Shown here: piece by piece, positions 1 to 7,984 of the stretch
How positions within the stretch are numbered: the first letter of the stretch is position 1
Layout: each line of letters begins with the position of its first letter
Virus record (IMG/VR): IMGVR_UViG_3300030102_006261
Span: 62,001-126,000 of that record
Length of the DNA stretch: 64,000 bases
From: a virus
Strand: one strand, 5' to 3'
Translations under genes and position numbers: made by a program
Notes under the pieces: generated by a model
Told to the model about the DNA's origin: nothing
What the model saw: only the letters and a program-made list of their open reading frames with translations
Databases searched by the model: none

Positions 1-30
1 AAAGAAAAACAACTTTAGTAGGATAAAGTA

Positions 31-792
31 ATGCCAAGTCTTTTTGATGATGATTTAGTGTCTGAACTTGCTAACTGGGAGGATCCATTTCCTGCTCCGA
101 TAATTGAAGAGCACGATGGGTTTATGATTGTTCGCGATGATCTACTTAATGGTGGATCGAAAATGCGTTTTGCTGATTACTTAATTAAAAGTCAACCGGA
201 GATAGAAGAATGGGTATATGGGAGTTCTCCCGCAACTGGGTACGCACAGATTTCACTTTCTTACTTGTGCCGCAAATATGGTAAGAAGTCAGTTATTTTT
301 ATGGCAAATAGAGCGTGGGATAAATTACACAATTATCAAATAGAAGCATTAGAAGCTGGAGCAGATATGAGATTTGTTCCAAATGGGATGTTGTCAGTAA
401 CAGAGAAAAGAGCAAGAGATTATGTACAAGAAAGTCCTAACACCCGTAGATTACTTCCTATTGGGTTCGATCATCCTAGTGTTATCGCTTCCGTTACTCG
501 GGTTGCTCAGACCATGGACATTGCACCCAGAGAGGTTTGGACAGTTGGATCTTCCGGAACTCTCACTAGAGGATTGCAGCAAGCATGGCCAGATGCATCG
601 TTCCATTGTGTTGCTGTGGGGCACAAAGGTGACTACGGAAGAGCCAAAGTTTACAAATGTGAAATCCCATTCAATAAGGAAACAAAAGTAAAGCCTCCCT
701 TTCCATCGGCACCAACGTATGATGCAAAGGCTTGGGAGTTCATGAAGCAATACGCTTCTAAGGGTGCTTTGTTTTGGAATGTCGGTGCTTGA
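31..792 (+). CDS. PLP-dependent enzyme, fold type II (ACC deaminase / tryptophan synthase beta-like)
   Basis: 253 aa. The N-terminal part matches the ACC deaminase / D-cysteine desulfhydrase pattern: an acidic RDDL stretch, then GGSKMRF, whose Lys44 would carry pyridoxal phosphate. GSSPATGYA (about 64-72) stands where these enzymes bind the carboxylate, and VGSSGT (about 174-179) is the glycine-rich phosphate-binding loop. It is shorter than the usual 320-340 aa, so it is a minimal version. An AGGA ribosome site lies 8-12 bases before the ATG. The next gene is a DNA methyltransferase. The substrate is unknown; a role in phage DNA base modification is only a guess from the neighbour. The fold is fairly certain and the reaction is not. 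Confidence 0.7.
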   Translation: MPSLFDDDLVSELANWEDPFPAPIIEEHDGFMIVRDDLLNGGSKMRFADYLIKSQPEIEEWVYGSSPATGYAQISLSYLCRKYGKKSVIFMANRAWDKLHNYQIEALEAGADMRFVPNGMLSVTEKRARDYVQESPNTRRLLPIGFDHPSVIASVTRVAQTMDIAPREVWTVGSSGTLTRGLQQAWPDASFHCVAVGHKGDYGRAKVYKCEIPFNKETKVKPPFPSAPTYDAKAWEFMKQYASKGALFWNVGA

Positions 793-816
793 CAATAAAG
801 TTTAAGTTGATATAAT
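789..816 (+). promoter_or_regulatory. Early sigma70-type promoter, leaderless
   Basis: TTGACA (789-794), 16-base spacer, TATAAT (811-816): both boxes are perfect. The ATG of the methyltransferase gene is at 825, so transcription would start on or within about 3 bases of the start codon. There is no room for a ribosome binding site, and the mRNA should be leaderless. Confidence 0.85.
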
Positions 817-824
817 ACACTGTC

Positions 825-2405
825 ATGAAAAAGTTCTACGAAAGAAATGATTATGTAATTAATAGTGACGTGAATGTGTTGTTCGAAGAACTTCTGTCTA
901 TGACAGTTTCCGAGTTCGAGGAGTGGGTTATCCGTATGCGGAGAGAGATAACGTATGCGTGGGATACATACGGATGCCCTCCTCGAACTGGGAAAAATAA
1001 AAATGACATACTTGATTCCTTTAACAAATTAGCAGAGTATCCAGTTCATCTATTCACTAAAACAGATGAACTTTCTGACATCGATGATGATGTTATCACA
1101 AACAAATCTCGTGCTGGTGTTGAGGTTGATCAATGGTTTTCTAATATGTTTAAAACGAGAATTAATTATAATGAAAAAGATGAAGGATATTCTATTTACG
1201 ATTTGGTTGCTAATCCTGATTATCTCGGGCGTGTTATACGTGGTGCTTCTAGGCACTTACGACGGGATTCATTTTATAGTCACGCGCTATCTGCAATCAA
1301 ACACAGTAAAAAATACTCCATCATTGACGTTTCATCCGGAGAAGAGTGGATAAAGGCTTACTTTAAAAACCCTGATGTGTTTAGAGGGTATGACTTCATG
1401 ATAGAAGAGGTAAAGCTCAGGGATGGGTTGAACACTAGTTACTTTCAGCTTGAGCAGTCTGATATACTACAATTAACAAAAGATCAAATGAATGAGTGGA
1501 AAGATTTACTCTCATACAGACATCACTCTACATTTGATATAGAGGATATGTCTGATGAAAAACTTTATGCCATCAGAATATACAAAAAGGGAAATCGGAT
1601 ATTTCCTTCTGGCTTTAAGTGTTTTAGAATTGGTTATATACAGCCTGCTGTTAACTTTCCTCCTATGACGGCTAAATACCTTTATGAGAGGTTTACCAAT
1701 GACATTAAATCACAGGAAACAATTAAAATCTTTGACCCGAGTTCAGGCTGGGGTGGTAGAATTCTTGGGGCTATGTCTTGTCGTGATGATAGGAATATTC
1801 TTTACATTGGCACTGATCCCAATCCTGACAATTTCTATGCTGATGGCACTTCTAAATATTCTTCTGTTGCCGATTTTTATAATACGGAAACGTATCGCGG
1901 CAATCCCTTCTTCAGTTCAACAAATAATTACGAGCTATACCAGCTAGGATCTGAGGAAATACACAAGGATGAAAGCTTTCAAAAACATCGGGGATCGATT
2001 GATTTGGTATTTACTTCACCTCCTTATTTTAACAGAGAGGCGTATAGTGAGGATGAGAATCAGTCTTACAAAAAGTATGGCTCGTCGTATGAATCATGGA
2101 GAGACGGATTTCTTCGTCCTACCCTAAAGAATTGTGTTGACTGGCTTAAGTCTGAACGTTATCTTTTATGGAATGTAGCGGACATAAAAGTCAAAGATAG
2201 CTATCTTCCCTTGGAAAAAGATTCTAGAAATATTCTAGAAGAATATGGGATGGTATATAAATATACACTGAAAATGGCAATGGAATCTATGCCCGGTCAA
2301 AATAGGTTAGATGAGAATGGAATCCCTAAGTGTAAAAACTTTTGTAAAGTAGATGGACGTTACCTTAAGTATGAACCCGTATTTGTTTTTTGGAAACCAA
2401 AATGA
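825..2405 (+). CDS. DNA methyltransferase-like protein (SPPY type, N4-cytosine/N6-adenine family)
   Basis: 526 aa. The C-terminal half holds the amino-methyltransferase motifs: the SAM-binding DPSSGWGGR (about 304-312, a variant of DPFxGxG), an acidic turn in IGTDPNPD, and the catalytic TSPPYF (about 395-400). The N-terminal 280 residues are not a domain I recognise. They include GCPPRTGKN and may recognise DNA or a partner. The gene has its own strong promoter with a leaderless start. The next gene starts inside its stop codon. It may modify phage DNA against host nucleases, perhaps with the PLP enzyme upstream. The methylase fold is well supported; target base and sequence are unknown. Confidence 0.75.
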   Translation: MKKFYERNDYVINSDVNVLFEELLSMTVSEFEEWVIRMRREITYAWDTYGCPPRTGKNKNDILDSFNKLAEYPVHLFTKTDELSDIDDDVITNKSRAGVEVDQWFSNMFKTRINYNEKDEGYSIYDLVANPDYLGRVIRGASRHLRRDSFYSHALSAIKHSKKYSIIDVSSGEEWIKAYFKNPDVFRGYDFMIEEVKLRDGLNTSYFQLEQSDILQLTKDQMNEWKDLLSYRHHSTFDIEDMSDEKLYAIRIYKKGNRIFPSGFKCFRIGYIQPAVNFPPMTAKYLYERFTNDIKSQETIKIFDPSSGWGGRILGAMSCRDDRNILYIGTDPNPDNFYADGTSKYSSVADFYNTETYRGNPFFSSTNNYELYQLGSEEIHKDESFQKHRGSIDLVFTSPPYFNREAYSEDENQSYKKYGSSYESWRDGFLRPTLKNCVDWLKSERYLLWNVADIKVKDSYLPLEKDSRNILEEYGMVYKYTLKMAMESMPGQNRLDENGIPKCKNFCKVDGRYLKYEPVFVFWKPK

Positions 2406-3082
2406 TATCTGAAACTGCATGTACTCTTGAAAATTGGATTGATGAATATATCACTGCTCTCCAGACAAATAGTAATGTTGTTCGAAAAAATGTAAAGAGT
2501 TTGATAAAAACTAATCGTGTAAAGCCGCGAGAGGCTAAAAAAATATCTGATCACTTTCGTCGTCTTTTGGACGAGGTCAATTGTGTTCTACATAATGATG
2601 ACGAAGATTTAGCTGAGGGATGGTCTTATTTGAACCACACCAAACTAAAACGACTTCAGGGGTATTTGGAAACTATCGTCGATGAGTTTGCAATCGCTGG
2701 AACCATCAAACGTAAAAAGAAGAAAATTTCTCCAGATAAACTTGTTAGATCACTTAAGTATCTACCCAGTTTTAATTCAATGTCTAGTGTAGATCCAATC
2801 GGTGTGATCGGTGCAAAGGGAGTTCTTTTGTATAATGTAAAACAAAAGAAAATATCTCTATATGAATCAAAAACCGGTCTTTCGATTAAAGGAAGCACTC
2901 TACAGAATTTTGATTCTGGTGATGTAAAAAGTTGTGGACGCAAAGATACTAAATGGTTAAATCTTTTAACAACTTGCACTGTGATGAGAATGAAAAAAGA
3001 GATAAATACTTTGAGGGCTAAGACACAGGAGCCTACCGGCAGGATAAATAAAGACACACTAATCTTAAGAATCATAAGATGA
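2402..3082 (+). CDS. Unknown protein, lysine-rich
   Basis: 226 aa from the ATG at 2402, which overlaps the upstream stop (ATGA). A start further upstream at TTG 2390 is possible but less likely. The first 110 residues are predicted helical and charged and contain a basic KRKKKK run near 105. The second half, with SPDKLVRSLKYLP and VIGAKGVLLYNVKQKK, looks like a beta-rich domain. I recognise no catalytic motif. The ATGA overlap with the fibre-like gene after it suggests translational coupling. It could be a minor virion or assembly protein, but nothing in the sequence shows that. Confidence 0.6.
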   Translation: MISETACTLENWIDEYITALQTNSNVVRKNVKSLIKTNRVKPREAKKISDHFRRLLDEVNCVLHNDDEDLAEGWSYLNHTKLKRLQGYLETIVDEFAIAGTIKRKKKKISPDKLVRSLKYLPSFNSMSSVDPIGVIGAKGVLLYNVKQKKISLYESKTGLSIKGSTLQNFDSGDVKSCGRKDTKWLNLLTTCTVMRMKKEINTLRAKTQEPTGRINKDTLILRIIR

Positions 3083-3417
3083 ACTACACCACAATTAAAA
3101 AAATCTCTAATTTTGATGCAATATCCTTTAGGGGTGATTTTAAAATGAACAACACAAAAGGATCTCCTACGATTTACTCTCGTGGTGATGTGGTTCTTTA
3201 CGAGGGTAAAACTTTCATAGCAAACGAGACTGTTTTTGGAGTATATCCTACGTTCGACAAAGAACAAAGATGGTACTGTTTAGCTGGAAGTGCAGTTTAT
3301 GTGCAAAGTGATGTTCCTCCATCAGCCAAAAATGGAGATGAGTGGTTCAATTCATCGAGCGGTAGATTATACCGATACCTACAAGATGCCTCGGGGGAGC
3401 AGTGGGTAGAAATTTAG
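3079..3417 (+). CDS. Small fibre/baseplate-associated protein with tail-type WF...WVEI module
   Basis: 112 aa. The middle (YSRGDVVLYEGKTFIA) resembles small carbohydrate-binding or fibre modules. The C-terminus has the pattern D-x-P...GDEWF-N/D-S-S-G-RLYRY...WVEI, common at the ends of phage tail proteins. The collagen-like protein at 26609 ends with the same kind of module (GELWFDTS...WFEI), so the two are probably related virion parts. The start ATG overlaps the preceding stop codon. It is most likely a structural or host-contact protein; its exact position in the virion is unknown. Confidence 0.6.
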   Translation: MNYTTIKKISNFDAISFRGDFKMNNTKGSPTIYSRGDVVLYEGKTFIANETVFGVYPTFDKEQRWYCLAGSAVYVQSDVPPSAKNGDEWFNSSSGRLYRYLQDASGEQWVEI

Positions 3418-3427
3418 CAAAAGGATT

Positions 3428-3455
3428 TTGACTTGACTAGTAAAAATGATAAAAT
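3428..3455 (+). promoter_or_regulatory. Probable promoter of the clamp / clamp loader / regA operon
   Basis: TTGACT (3428-3433), 16-base spacer, TAAAAT (3450-3455). Spacing and boxes match the other early promoters here. A second TTGACT directly follows (3433-3438) and overlaps the TTG start of the 64-aa ORF. A transcript from this promoter would begin near 3462, so it could serve gp45, gp44, gp62 and regA but not a full 64-aa protein. Confidence 0.55.
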
Positions 3456-3627
3456 AAGTGATCATAATCATGGTGATTATGAACAATATGATTATTCTGA
3501 TATCAGAAAACAAAGAAACAAAAAGAGAAACAAAAAAAGACGACATCGATCTAAGGATATACTTAGAGATGTAAAGAATGGAAATATAGATTATGACTCA
3601 TTTGAAGAATGGAGCGAATTTCAATGA
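3433..3627 (+). CDS. Small charged protein, unknown function
   Basis: 64 aa, TTG start with an AAAGGA ribosome site about 8 bases upstream; there is no ATG in the frame. A very basic stretch (RKQRNKKRNKKRRHRSK, about 26-42) is followed by an acidic, aromatic tail (NIDYDSFEEWSEF), a layout typical of small nucleic-acid- or polymerase-binding peptides. The stop overlaps the gp45 start (ATGA). T4 carries small polymerase-binding proteins near gene 45, but I see no convincing match to RpbA. The gene start overlaps the operon promoter, which makes its expression odd. Confidence 0.55.
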   Translation: MTSKNDKISDHNHGDYEQYDYSDIRKQRNKKRNKKRRHRSKDILRDVKNGNIDYDSFEEWSEFQ

Positions 3628-4295
3628 AACTCTCTAAGGGGACTCTCTCAGTCCTGAAAAATTATTCGTCAATCAACACGAATATTCTTGTTCATCCGGG
3701 ATCTAAAATTTCAACTATTACACCAGCGAAGAATTTACTTTCTGAGGCAGTGGTTGAAGAGGATTTCCCAGTTCAATTCGGTATCTGGGATCTACCTAAG
3801 TTTCTGGGTACAGTATCCTTGTTTCAAGATCCTGATTTTTCATTTCATGATAAGTATGTTCTAATTAAAAGTTCAACGGGATCATGTGTTAAGTATTACT
3901 ACTCGGAACCATCATTGCTTACTGTTCCTACTAAAAAGCTGGATATGCCCACCGCTGTTGTCAACTTTAAGCTAACAGAGTCTGTGTTCAACGAAATTCT
4001 TCGCTCCGCATCTGTTCTGCAACTGCCTGACTTGGCGATTAGATCCAGTTCGGGTAGAGTGTTTGCTGTTGTTTTTGACAAGAGTGAACCAACCAGCAAT
4101 GATTATTCAATTGATTTGGGTGAGCATAATGGAACTAGTGAATTTGATTTTCACTTCAAGATTGAAAATCTCAAGTTCCTCCCCGGTGAATATGAAGTTG
4201 GTATTAGTAATAAGGTGGTTAGTCAGTTTAAGAATGTGAGTAATTCAGTAACATACTGGGTTGCATTGGAATCAACTAGCACTTATAGTGAGTAA
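3624..4295 (+). CDS. gp45: Sliding clamp, DNA polymerase processivity factor gp45
   Basis: 223 aa (T4: 228). It begins MKLSKGTLSVLKNYSSIN, closely matching the T4 clamp start MKLSKDTTALLKNF, so I take the ATG at 3624 that overlaps the upstream stop and not the ATG at 3609. Further matches are the IWDLPKFLG stretch near 50 and the final YWVALESTSTY. The protein forms the trimeric ring that holds the polymerase on DNA. In T4 it also activates late transcription, which fits the TATAAATA late promoters in this window. It is followed directly by the clamp loader genes. Confidence 0.93.
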   Translation: MKLSKGTLSVLKNYSSINTNILVHPGSKISTITPAKNLLSEAVVEEDFPVQFGIWDLPKFLGTVSLFQDPDFSFHDKYVLIKSSTGSCVKYYYSEPSLLTVPTKKLDMPTAVVNFKLTESVFNEILRSASVLQLPDLAIRSSSGRVFAVVFDKSEPTSNDYSIDLGEHNGTSEFDFHFKIENLKFLPGEYEVGISNKVVSQFKNVSNSVTYWVALESTSTYSE

Positions 4296-4301
4296 TAGAA
4301 A

Positions 4302-5234
4302 ATGACTGGTCTCTTTGTTGAAAAGTATCGTCCAGCGACGATCAATGATTGTATATTGCCTGACTCACTTAAGAAAACTTTTAATGATATCGTTAAGAGT
4401 GGTGAGTGTCAGAACCTTCTTTTGACTGGGGGCGCAGGGTGCGGAAAGACTAGCGTGTCTCGCGCTCTTTGTAATGAGCTAGAAGCAGACTACATTCTAA
4501 TTAACTGTTCGGAGGATGGTAACATAGACACTCTCAGAACTAAGATTAGAACGTTTGCAAGCACAGTTTCAATTAGTGGTGGTAAGAAGATCGTAATTCT
4601 AGATGAGTTTGATTACAGTAACGCACAAAGTATTCAACCTGCTCTTCGTGGTGCTATTGAGGAGTTTGCTGATAATTGTAGATTCATTATCACTTGCAAC
4701 TACAAGAACAGAATTATCTCACCAATTCACTCTAGATGTACGAACATCGAGTTTATTATCCCGTCTGATGAAAAGCCAGCACTCGCTGCTCAATTCATGG
4801 AGAGAGTCAAATACATACTCGGTGAGGAAGGGATTCGATACGAGGACTCCGTTCTCGCTCAGTTGATAACCAAATATTTTCCTGATTTTCGGCGAGTTCT
4901 TAATGAGCTACAGCGGTATTCGGTTGCCGGAATTATTGACGTTGGAATTTTATCTCAGGTTGGTGAACTACAAGTTAAGGAACTTGTCTCTTCAATGAAA
5001 GAGAAAAATTTCACGGAGGCTAGGAAATGGGTAGTGTCTAATTTAGACAACTCCCAAACAGAATTGTTCCGAAAAATATATGATGGGTTATATAAGTACA
5101 TGGAGTCATCATCTATTCCGCAAGCGATTCTTATCCTAGCCGATTATCAACACAAAGCTGCCTTTGTTGCAGATCAAGAAATTAACCTAACGGCGTGTAT
5201 CGTCGAACTTATGATGGAGTGTGAATTTAAATGA
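4302..5234 (+). CDS. gp44: Clamp loader large subunit gp44 (AAA+ ATPase)
   Basis: 310 aa (T4: 319). It has the AAA+ motifs in order: Walker A GGAGCGKTS (about 43-51), Walker B VILDEFD (about 98-104), sensor 1 ITCNYKN, and the arginine-finger SRC motif near 146-148. The N-terminal FVEKYRPATI is the typical clamp loader opening. With gp62 it opens gp45 and loads it on primer-template DNA. It lies 6 bases after gp45, and its stop overlaps the GroES-like gene. Confidence 0.95.
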   Translation: MTGLFVEKYRPATINDCILPDSLKKTFNDIVKSGECQNLLLTGGAGCGKTSVSRALCNELEADYILINCSEDGNIDTLRTKIRTFASTVSISGGKKIVILDEFDYSNAQSIQPALRGAIEEFADNCRFIITCNYKNRIISPIHSRCTNIEFIIPSDEKPALAAQFMERVKYILGEEGIRYEDSVLAQLITKYFPDFRRVLNELQRYSVAGIIDVGILSQVGELQVKELVSSMKEKNFTEARKWVVSNLDNSQTELFRKIYDGLYKYMESSSIPQAILILADYQHKAAFVADQEINLTACIVELMMECEFK

Positions 5235-5527
5235 GAGTGATACCCACAGGAGATTATATTGCAATCGCACCATGGAGTCCCCCAAGCACTACTGCTGAGG
5301 GAATTCATTACACCCCCAGAGAGAATCCTCGGATTGGTAAAGGTATTGTTGTCGGGATTGGACCTGGTGCTATGACATCACGGGGGTGGATTTATGAGCA
5401 CGACCTTAAGGTTGGTGATTGTGTCCTCTATGATAAAAGTGACGGATTCAATGTTGTCACTGGTAATGCGATGATTGATGTGAGAAATATCGTAGCAGTT
5501 ATTGATGAGAGTATAGAAATAGAATGA
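5231..5527 (+). CDS. GroES-like cochaperonin
   Basis: 98 aa, the normal GroES length. The sequence follows GroES: MRVIPTGDYIAIAP at the start, a mobile-loop region around 15-35, GKGIVVGIGPG, KVGDCVLYDK and the end RNIVAVIDESI. In T4 the matching protein is gp31, needed with host GroEL to fold the capsid protein. Here the gene stands between the clamp loader subunits, overlapping gp44 upstream and gp62 downstream by ATGA junctions. The mobile loop (AEGIHYTPREN) differs from the cellular GGIVL type, so its GroEL partner preference is open. Confidence 0.85.
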   Translation: MRVIPTGDYIAIAPWSPPSTTAEGIHYTPRENPRIGKGIVVGIGPGAMTSRGWIYEHDLKVGDCVLYDKSDGFNVVTGNAMIDVRNIVAVIDESIEIE

Positions 5528-5913
5528 AGCTATCAGATTATCTCAACTCCATCAATTACACAAAACAAGATCTATTTGACACAGAGGATCACACTGTAGA
5601 AAAGGAGTATGTTCCTTTTGTTACGAATAGGTGTCTATCGTATTTTCCGGATACTATTCTGTATGTCAATCAGATGAATAAATATTGCTCTTTGGATAAA
5701 AAGATGCAGTTTGATTACCTTCGCATGTCAATCAGAAAGCGAAAGCGGTTTAGTAAGTGGTTGAAAAGGGAATCCGTGGAGAATCTTGAGTTAATCAAGA
5801 CTTATTTCAACTACTCGGATACTAAAGCCAGAGAGGCATTGGAAATTCTATCACCCGAAGATGTGGAGAAAATTAGGCAAATGAGTTACCAAGGGGGTAA
5901 AAATCCTATATAA
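5524..5913 (+). CDS. gp62: Clamp loader small subunit gp62
   Basis: 129 aa, shorter than T4 gp62 (187 aa) and, as I recall, close to the length seen in marine T4-like phages. Recognised by VPFVTNRCLSYFPDTI followed by NQMN, a family hallmark, and by its place after gp44. It forms the 1:4 complex with gp44 that loads the clamp. Its start overlaps the stop of the GroES-like gene, so translation of all four genes from gp45 on is probably coupled. Confidence 0.88.
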   Translation: MKLSDYLNSINYTKQDLFDTEDHTVEKEYVPFVTNRCLSYFPDTILYVNQMNKYCSLDKKMQFDYLRMSIRKRKRFSKWLKRESVENLELIKTYFNYSDTKAREALEILSPEDVEKIRQMSYQGGKNPI

Positions 5914-5945
5914 GTAAGCTACATTCTTTTTTATGAGGAGTTAGG

Positions 5946-6353
5946 ATGTGTGATGAAGATGACATTTTTCAAGGTTTAGGGATAGAGATCGCCCTAAAAG
6001 AAAAAGATGATTTCCTTAAGATAAGAGAAACTTTAACTAGAATTGGTGTTTCTTCTAGAAAAGAGAACAAGCTTTTTCAGTCTTGTCATATTCTTCATAA
6101 GCGTGGTAGATATGCCATTATGCACTTTAAAGAGCTTTTTGTTCTTGACGGGCTTGAAAGTGATATTTCAGACGCAGACATAAAAAGAAGAAACACCATA
6201 GTCAATCTTTTGTTAGAATGGGGCCTAATAGAGACCGATGAAGAGGATTTGTTCAAGGAAAATCTAGGAAGTCTCGCTCAGATAAAAATTATTTCTCATA
6301 AAGACAAGTCAGACTGGGAACTGATACCTAAATACCATATCGGAAAAAAGTGA
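5946..6353 (+). CDS. regA: RegA translational repressor
   Basis: 135 aa (T4: 122). It lines up along its length with T4 RegA: IEIALKEKDDFLKIRETLTRIG, the strongly conserved QSCHILHKRG, the MHFKELFVLDG stretch, a WGLIE core and the ending IPKYHIG. In T4 RegA binds start regions of early mRNAs, including gp44, gp45 and its own, and blocks translation. A GAGGAG ribosome site precedes the ATG. In T4 the polymerase gene comes next; here a 25 kb insertion follows. Confidence 0.95.
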   Translation: MCDEDDIFQGLGIEIALKEKDDFLKIRETLTRIGVSSRKENKLFQSCHILHKRGRYAIMHFKELFVLDGLESDISDADIKRRNTIVNLLLEWGLIETDEEDLFKENLGSLAQIKIISHKDKSDWELIPKYHIGKK

Positions 6354-6381
6354 CTAACTATTAAAATGGAGAATTTACATC

Positions 6382-7182
6382 ATGAAAGATAATCTGATAA
6401 CTGAAAAACCAAAACTACTAATCAAAGCTCCTACTAGAGCAAGACCAGATAAATTCAAAGAGGTGTTGCAAAAGTATGTTGACTACCTGTCCAATAAATA
6501 CCCTGTTCGTTTTGTAATCACATGTGATACTGATGATGAGACAATGAACAACCAAGAAATGCGTGGTTGGATGGATCAGCTTGCGGATAAATTAAAGGAA
6601 AAAAATCATTCTTTGGTTTACCACTTTGGTGACTCTAAAAATAAAATTGAAGCAGTCAATGCCAATATGGAAAATGAAGAGTTCGACGTTCTACTTCTTT
6701 TTTCTGATGATATGATACCAAAGGTTGTTGATTATGATGAGATTATCGTTAGGAGCATGGAGTATATTTTCCCTGAAGGTGGCGGTGCCTTGAATTTCAA
6801 TGATGGTTACAGAAGAGACTGGCCAGCACTCATGACACTAACTGTTATGCATTATGATCTGTACAAAAAATTTGGATATATCTATAGTCCAGAGTACATT
6901 TCCTTGTGGGCGGACAATGAGCAAACACTAGCATGTAGAATGATGGGTAAATTGGCTGATGTTAATCTTTGTATCATTAGACATGAATGGGTGCCAGGTA
7001 ATGATCCATCCGCTGATGAGTTGCACATTAGAAACGAAGATCCTGCCATGTATGAGCATGATGAGAAGATTTTCAAAAATAGAATGCAGAGAGATTTTGA
7101 TATTAAAAAGGAAGATCTTAAATTTAAATTAACGATAAATGACAAAAATCAGTTTACCATGGAAACAGTCGGTAATGATTAA
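6382..7182 (+). CDS. Glycosyltransferase, GT-A / GT2-like
   Basis: 266 aa, first gene of the sugar cluster. The start LLIKAPTRARPDKF and the CDTDDETM and LFSDDM stretches fit a GT-A nucleotide-sugar binding fold; the DDM at about 113-115 would be the metal-binding DxD-type site. ENEQTLACR and the final quarter look like the acceptor side. A TGGAG ribosome site lies about 13 bases upstream of the ATG, separated from regA by 28 bases. Sugar donor and acceptor are not visible in the sequence. Confidence 0.65.
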   Translation: MKDNLITEKPKLLIKAPTRARPDKFKEVLQKYVDYLSNKYPVRFVITCDTDDETMNNQEMRGWMDQLADKLKEKNHSLVYHFGDSKNKIEAVNANMENEEFDVLLLFSDDMIPKVVDYDEIIVRSMEYIFPEGGGALNFNDGYRRDWPALMTLTVMHYDLYKKFGYIYSPEYISLWADNEQTLACRMMGKLADVNLCIIRHEWVPGNDPSADELHIRNEDPAMYEHDEKIFKNRMQRDFDIKKEDLKFKLTINDKNQFTMETVGND

Positions 7183-7984
7183 ATATCTTTTATATACAAA
7201 CACAGGTGCTAGTGATATGGCACTTAACTGTGTGTATAGTATGATTAAATCGGGTATAGAAAAAAATGACATTCTGTTATACACGATTGATACTGACACA
7301 GAAAATAAATTCAAAGATCATAATATAAATGTCACTAAATTGGACGCATCAGAATCTATTGGTGAGTCTAATTTGTTTGCTGACAGTAAATATCAGGACT
7401 GGAACACAAAGGGCTTTCACAGAGTTGTTCACTACAAAATAAAGTCAATTATTGATGCTTTGTCTACAGGTGATGATATTTTTTACTTGGATACTGATAA
7501 CGTTGTATTTAAAGATCCTAGAGAGTTTGTAGAATCTGTTGACTCAGACATAGTTATTCAAGATGATTCTGATATCCATGGTAGATGGAAAAGTCTGTGT
7601 ACCGGAGTTGTTTTTATTAAATCAAACGAAAAGACTAAACTGTTCTATGAGAAGTGCTTGGACTTACATATGAAAAACATAGAACTAGACAAGTCAACTG
7701 GAGATCAGGCGGCATTCAATCAAGTGTTAGTGGAGAAACACAGACATGGATTAAGTGATTTGATTGTCTCGGTTTTTCCACATGAAATATTCCCAAACGG
7801 TCAAATTTACTTTGAGTCATCTGTAGACAAAGAAAACATGTATCTTTTCCACAATAATCATATTAGTGGACTGGAGGCAAAAGTAGAGAGATTCAAAGAC
7901 AATGGTTATTGGTATGTTGACTGTGATAATTTTTATAATGTATTGAGTGGAAAAATCTGTGGACAAACTCAAATTACACCTTGA
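7175..7984 (+). CDS. Nucleotide-diphospho-sugar transferase (GT-A fold)
   Basis: 269 aa from the ATG at 7175, overlapping the previous stop; the longer frame from 7139 would overlap the upstream gene by 44 bases. The metal-binding motif is clear: IFYLDTDNVVFKDP (DTDNV, about 102-106), followed by the typical STGDQAAFNQVL near 180, as in galactosyl/xylosyltransferase-like families. It should transfer one sugar from a nucleotide donor. The end overlaps the next gene by 38 bases. Confidence 0.7.
   Translation: MIKYLLYTNTGASDMALNCVYSMIKSGIEKNDILLYTIDTDTENKFKDHNINVTKLDASESIGESNLFADSKYQDWNTKGFHRVVHYKIKSIIDALSTGDDIFYLDTDNVVFKDPREFVESVDSDIVIQDDSDIHGRWKSLCTGVVFIKSNEKTKLFYEKCLDLHMKNIELDKSTGDQAAFNQVLVEKHRHGLSDLIVSVFPHEIFPNGQIYFESSVDKENMYLFHNNHISGLEAKVERFKDNGYWYVDCDNFYNVLSGKICGQTQITP

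Noticed and set aside
3470-3571. A short leaderless ORF just after the promoter at 3428-3455.
   Set aside because: The 33-codon frame has no recognisable features and overlaps the better supported 64-aa frame.
31-6353. An integrated prophage or host chromosome segment.
   Set aside because: The whole window carries T4-type replication and virion genes; no integrase, attachment site or housekeeping genes are seen.
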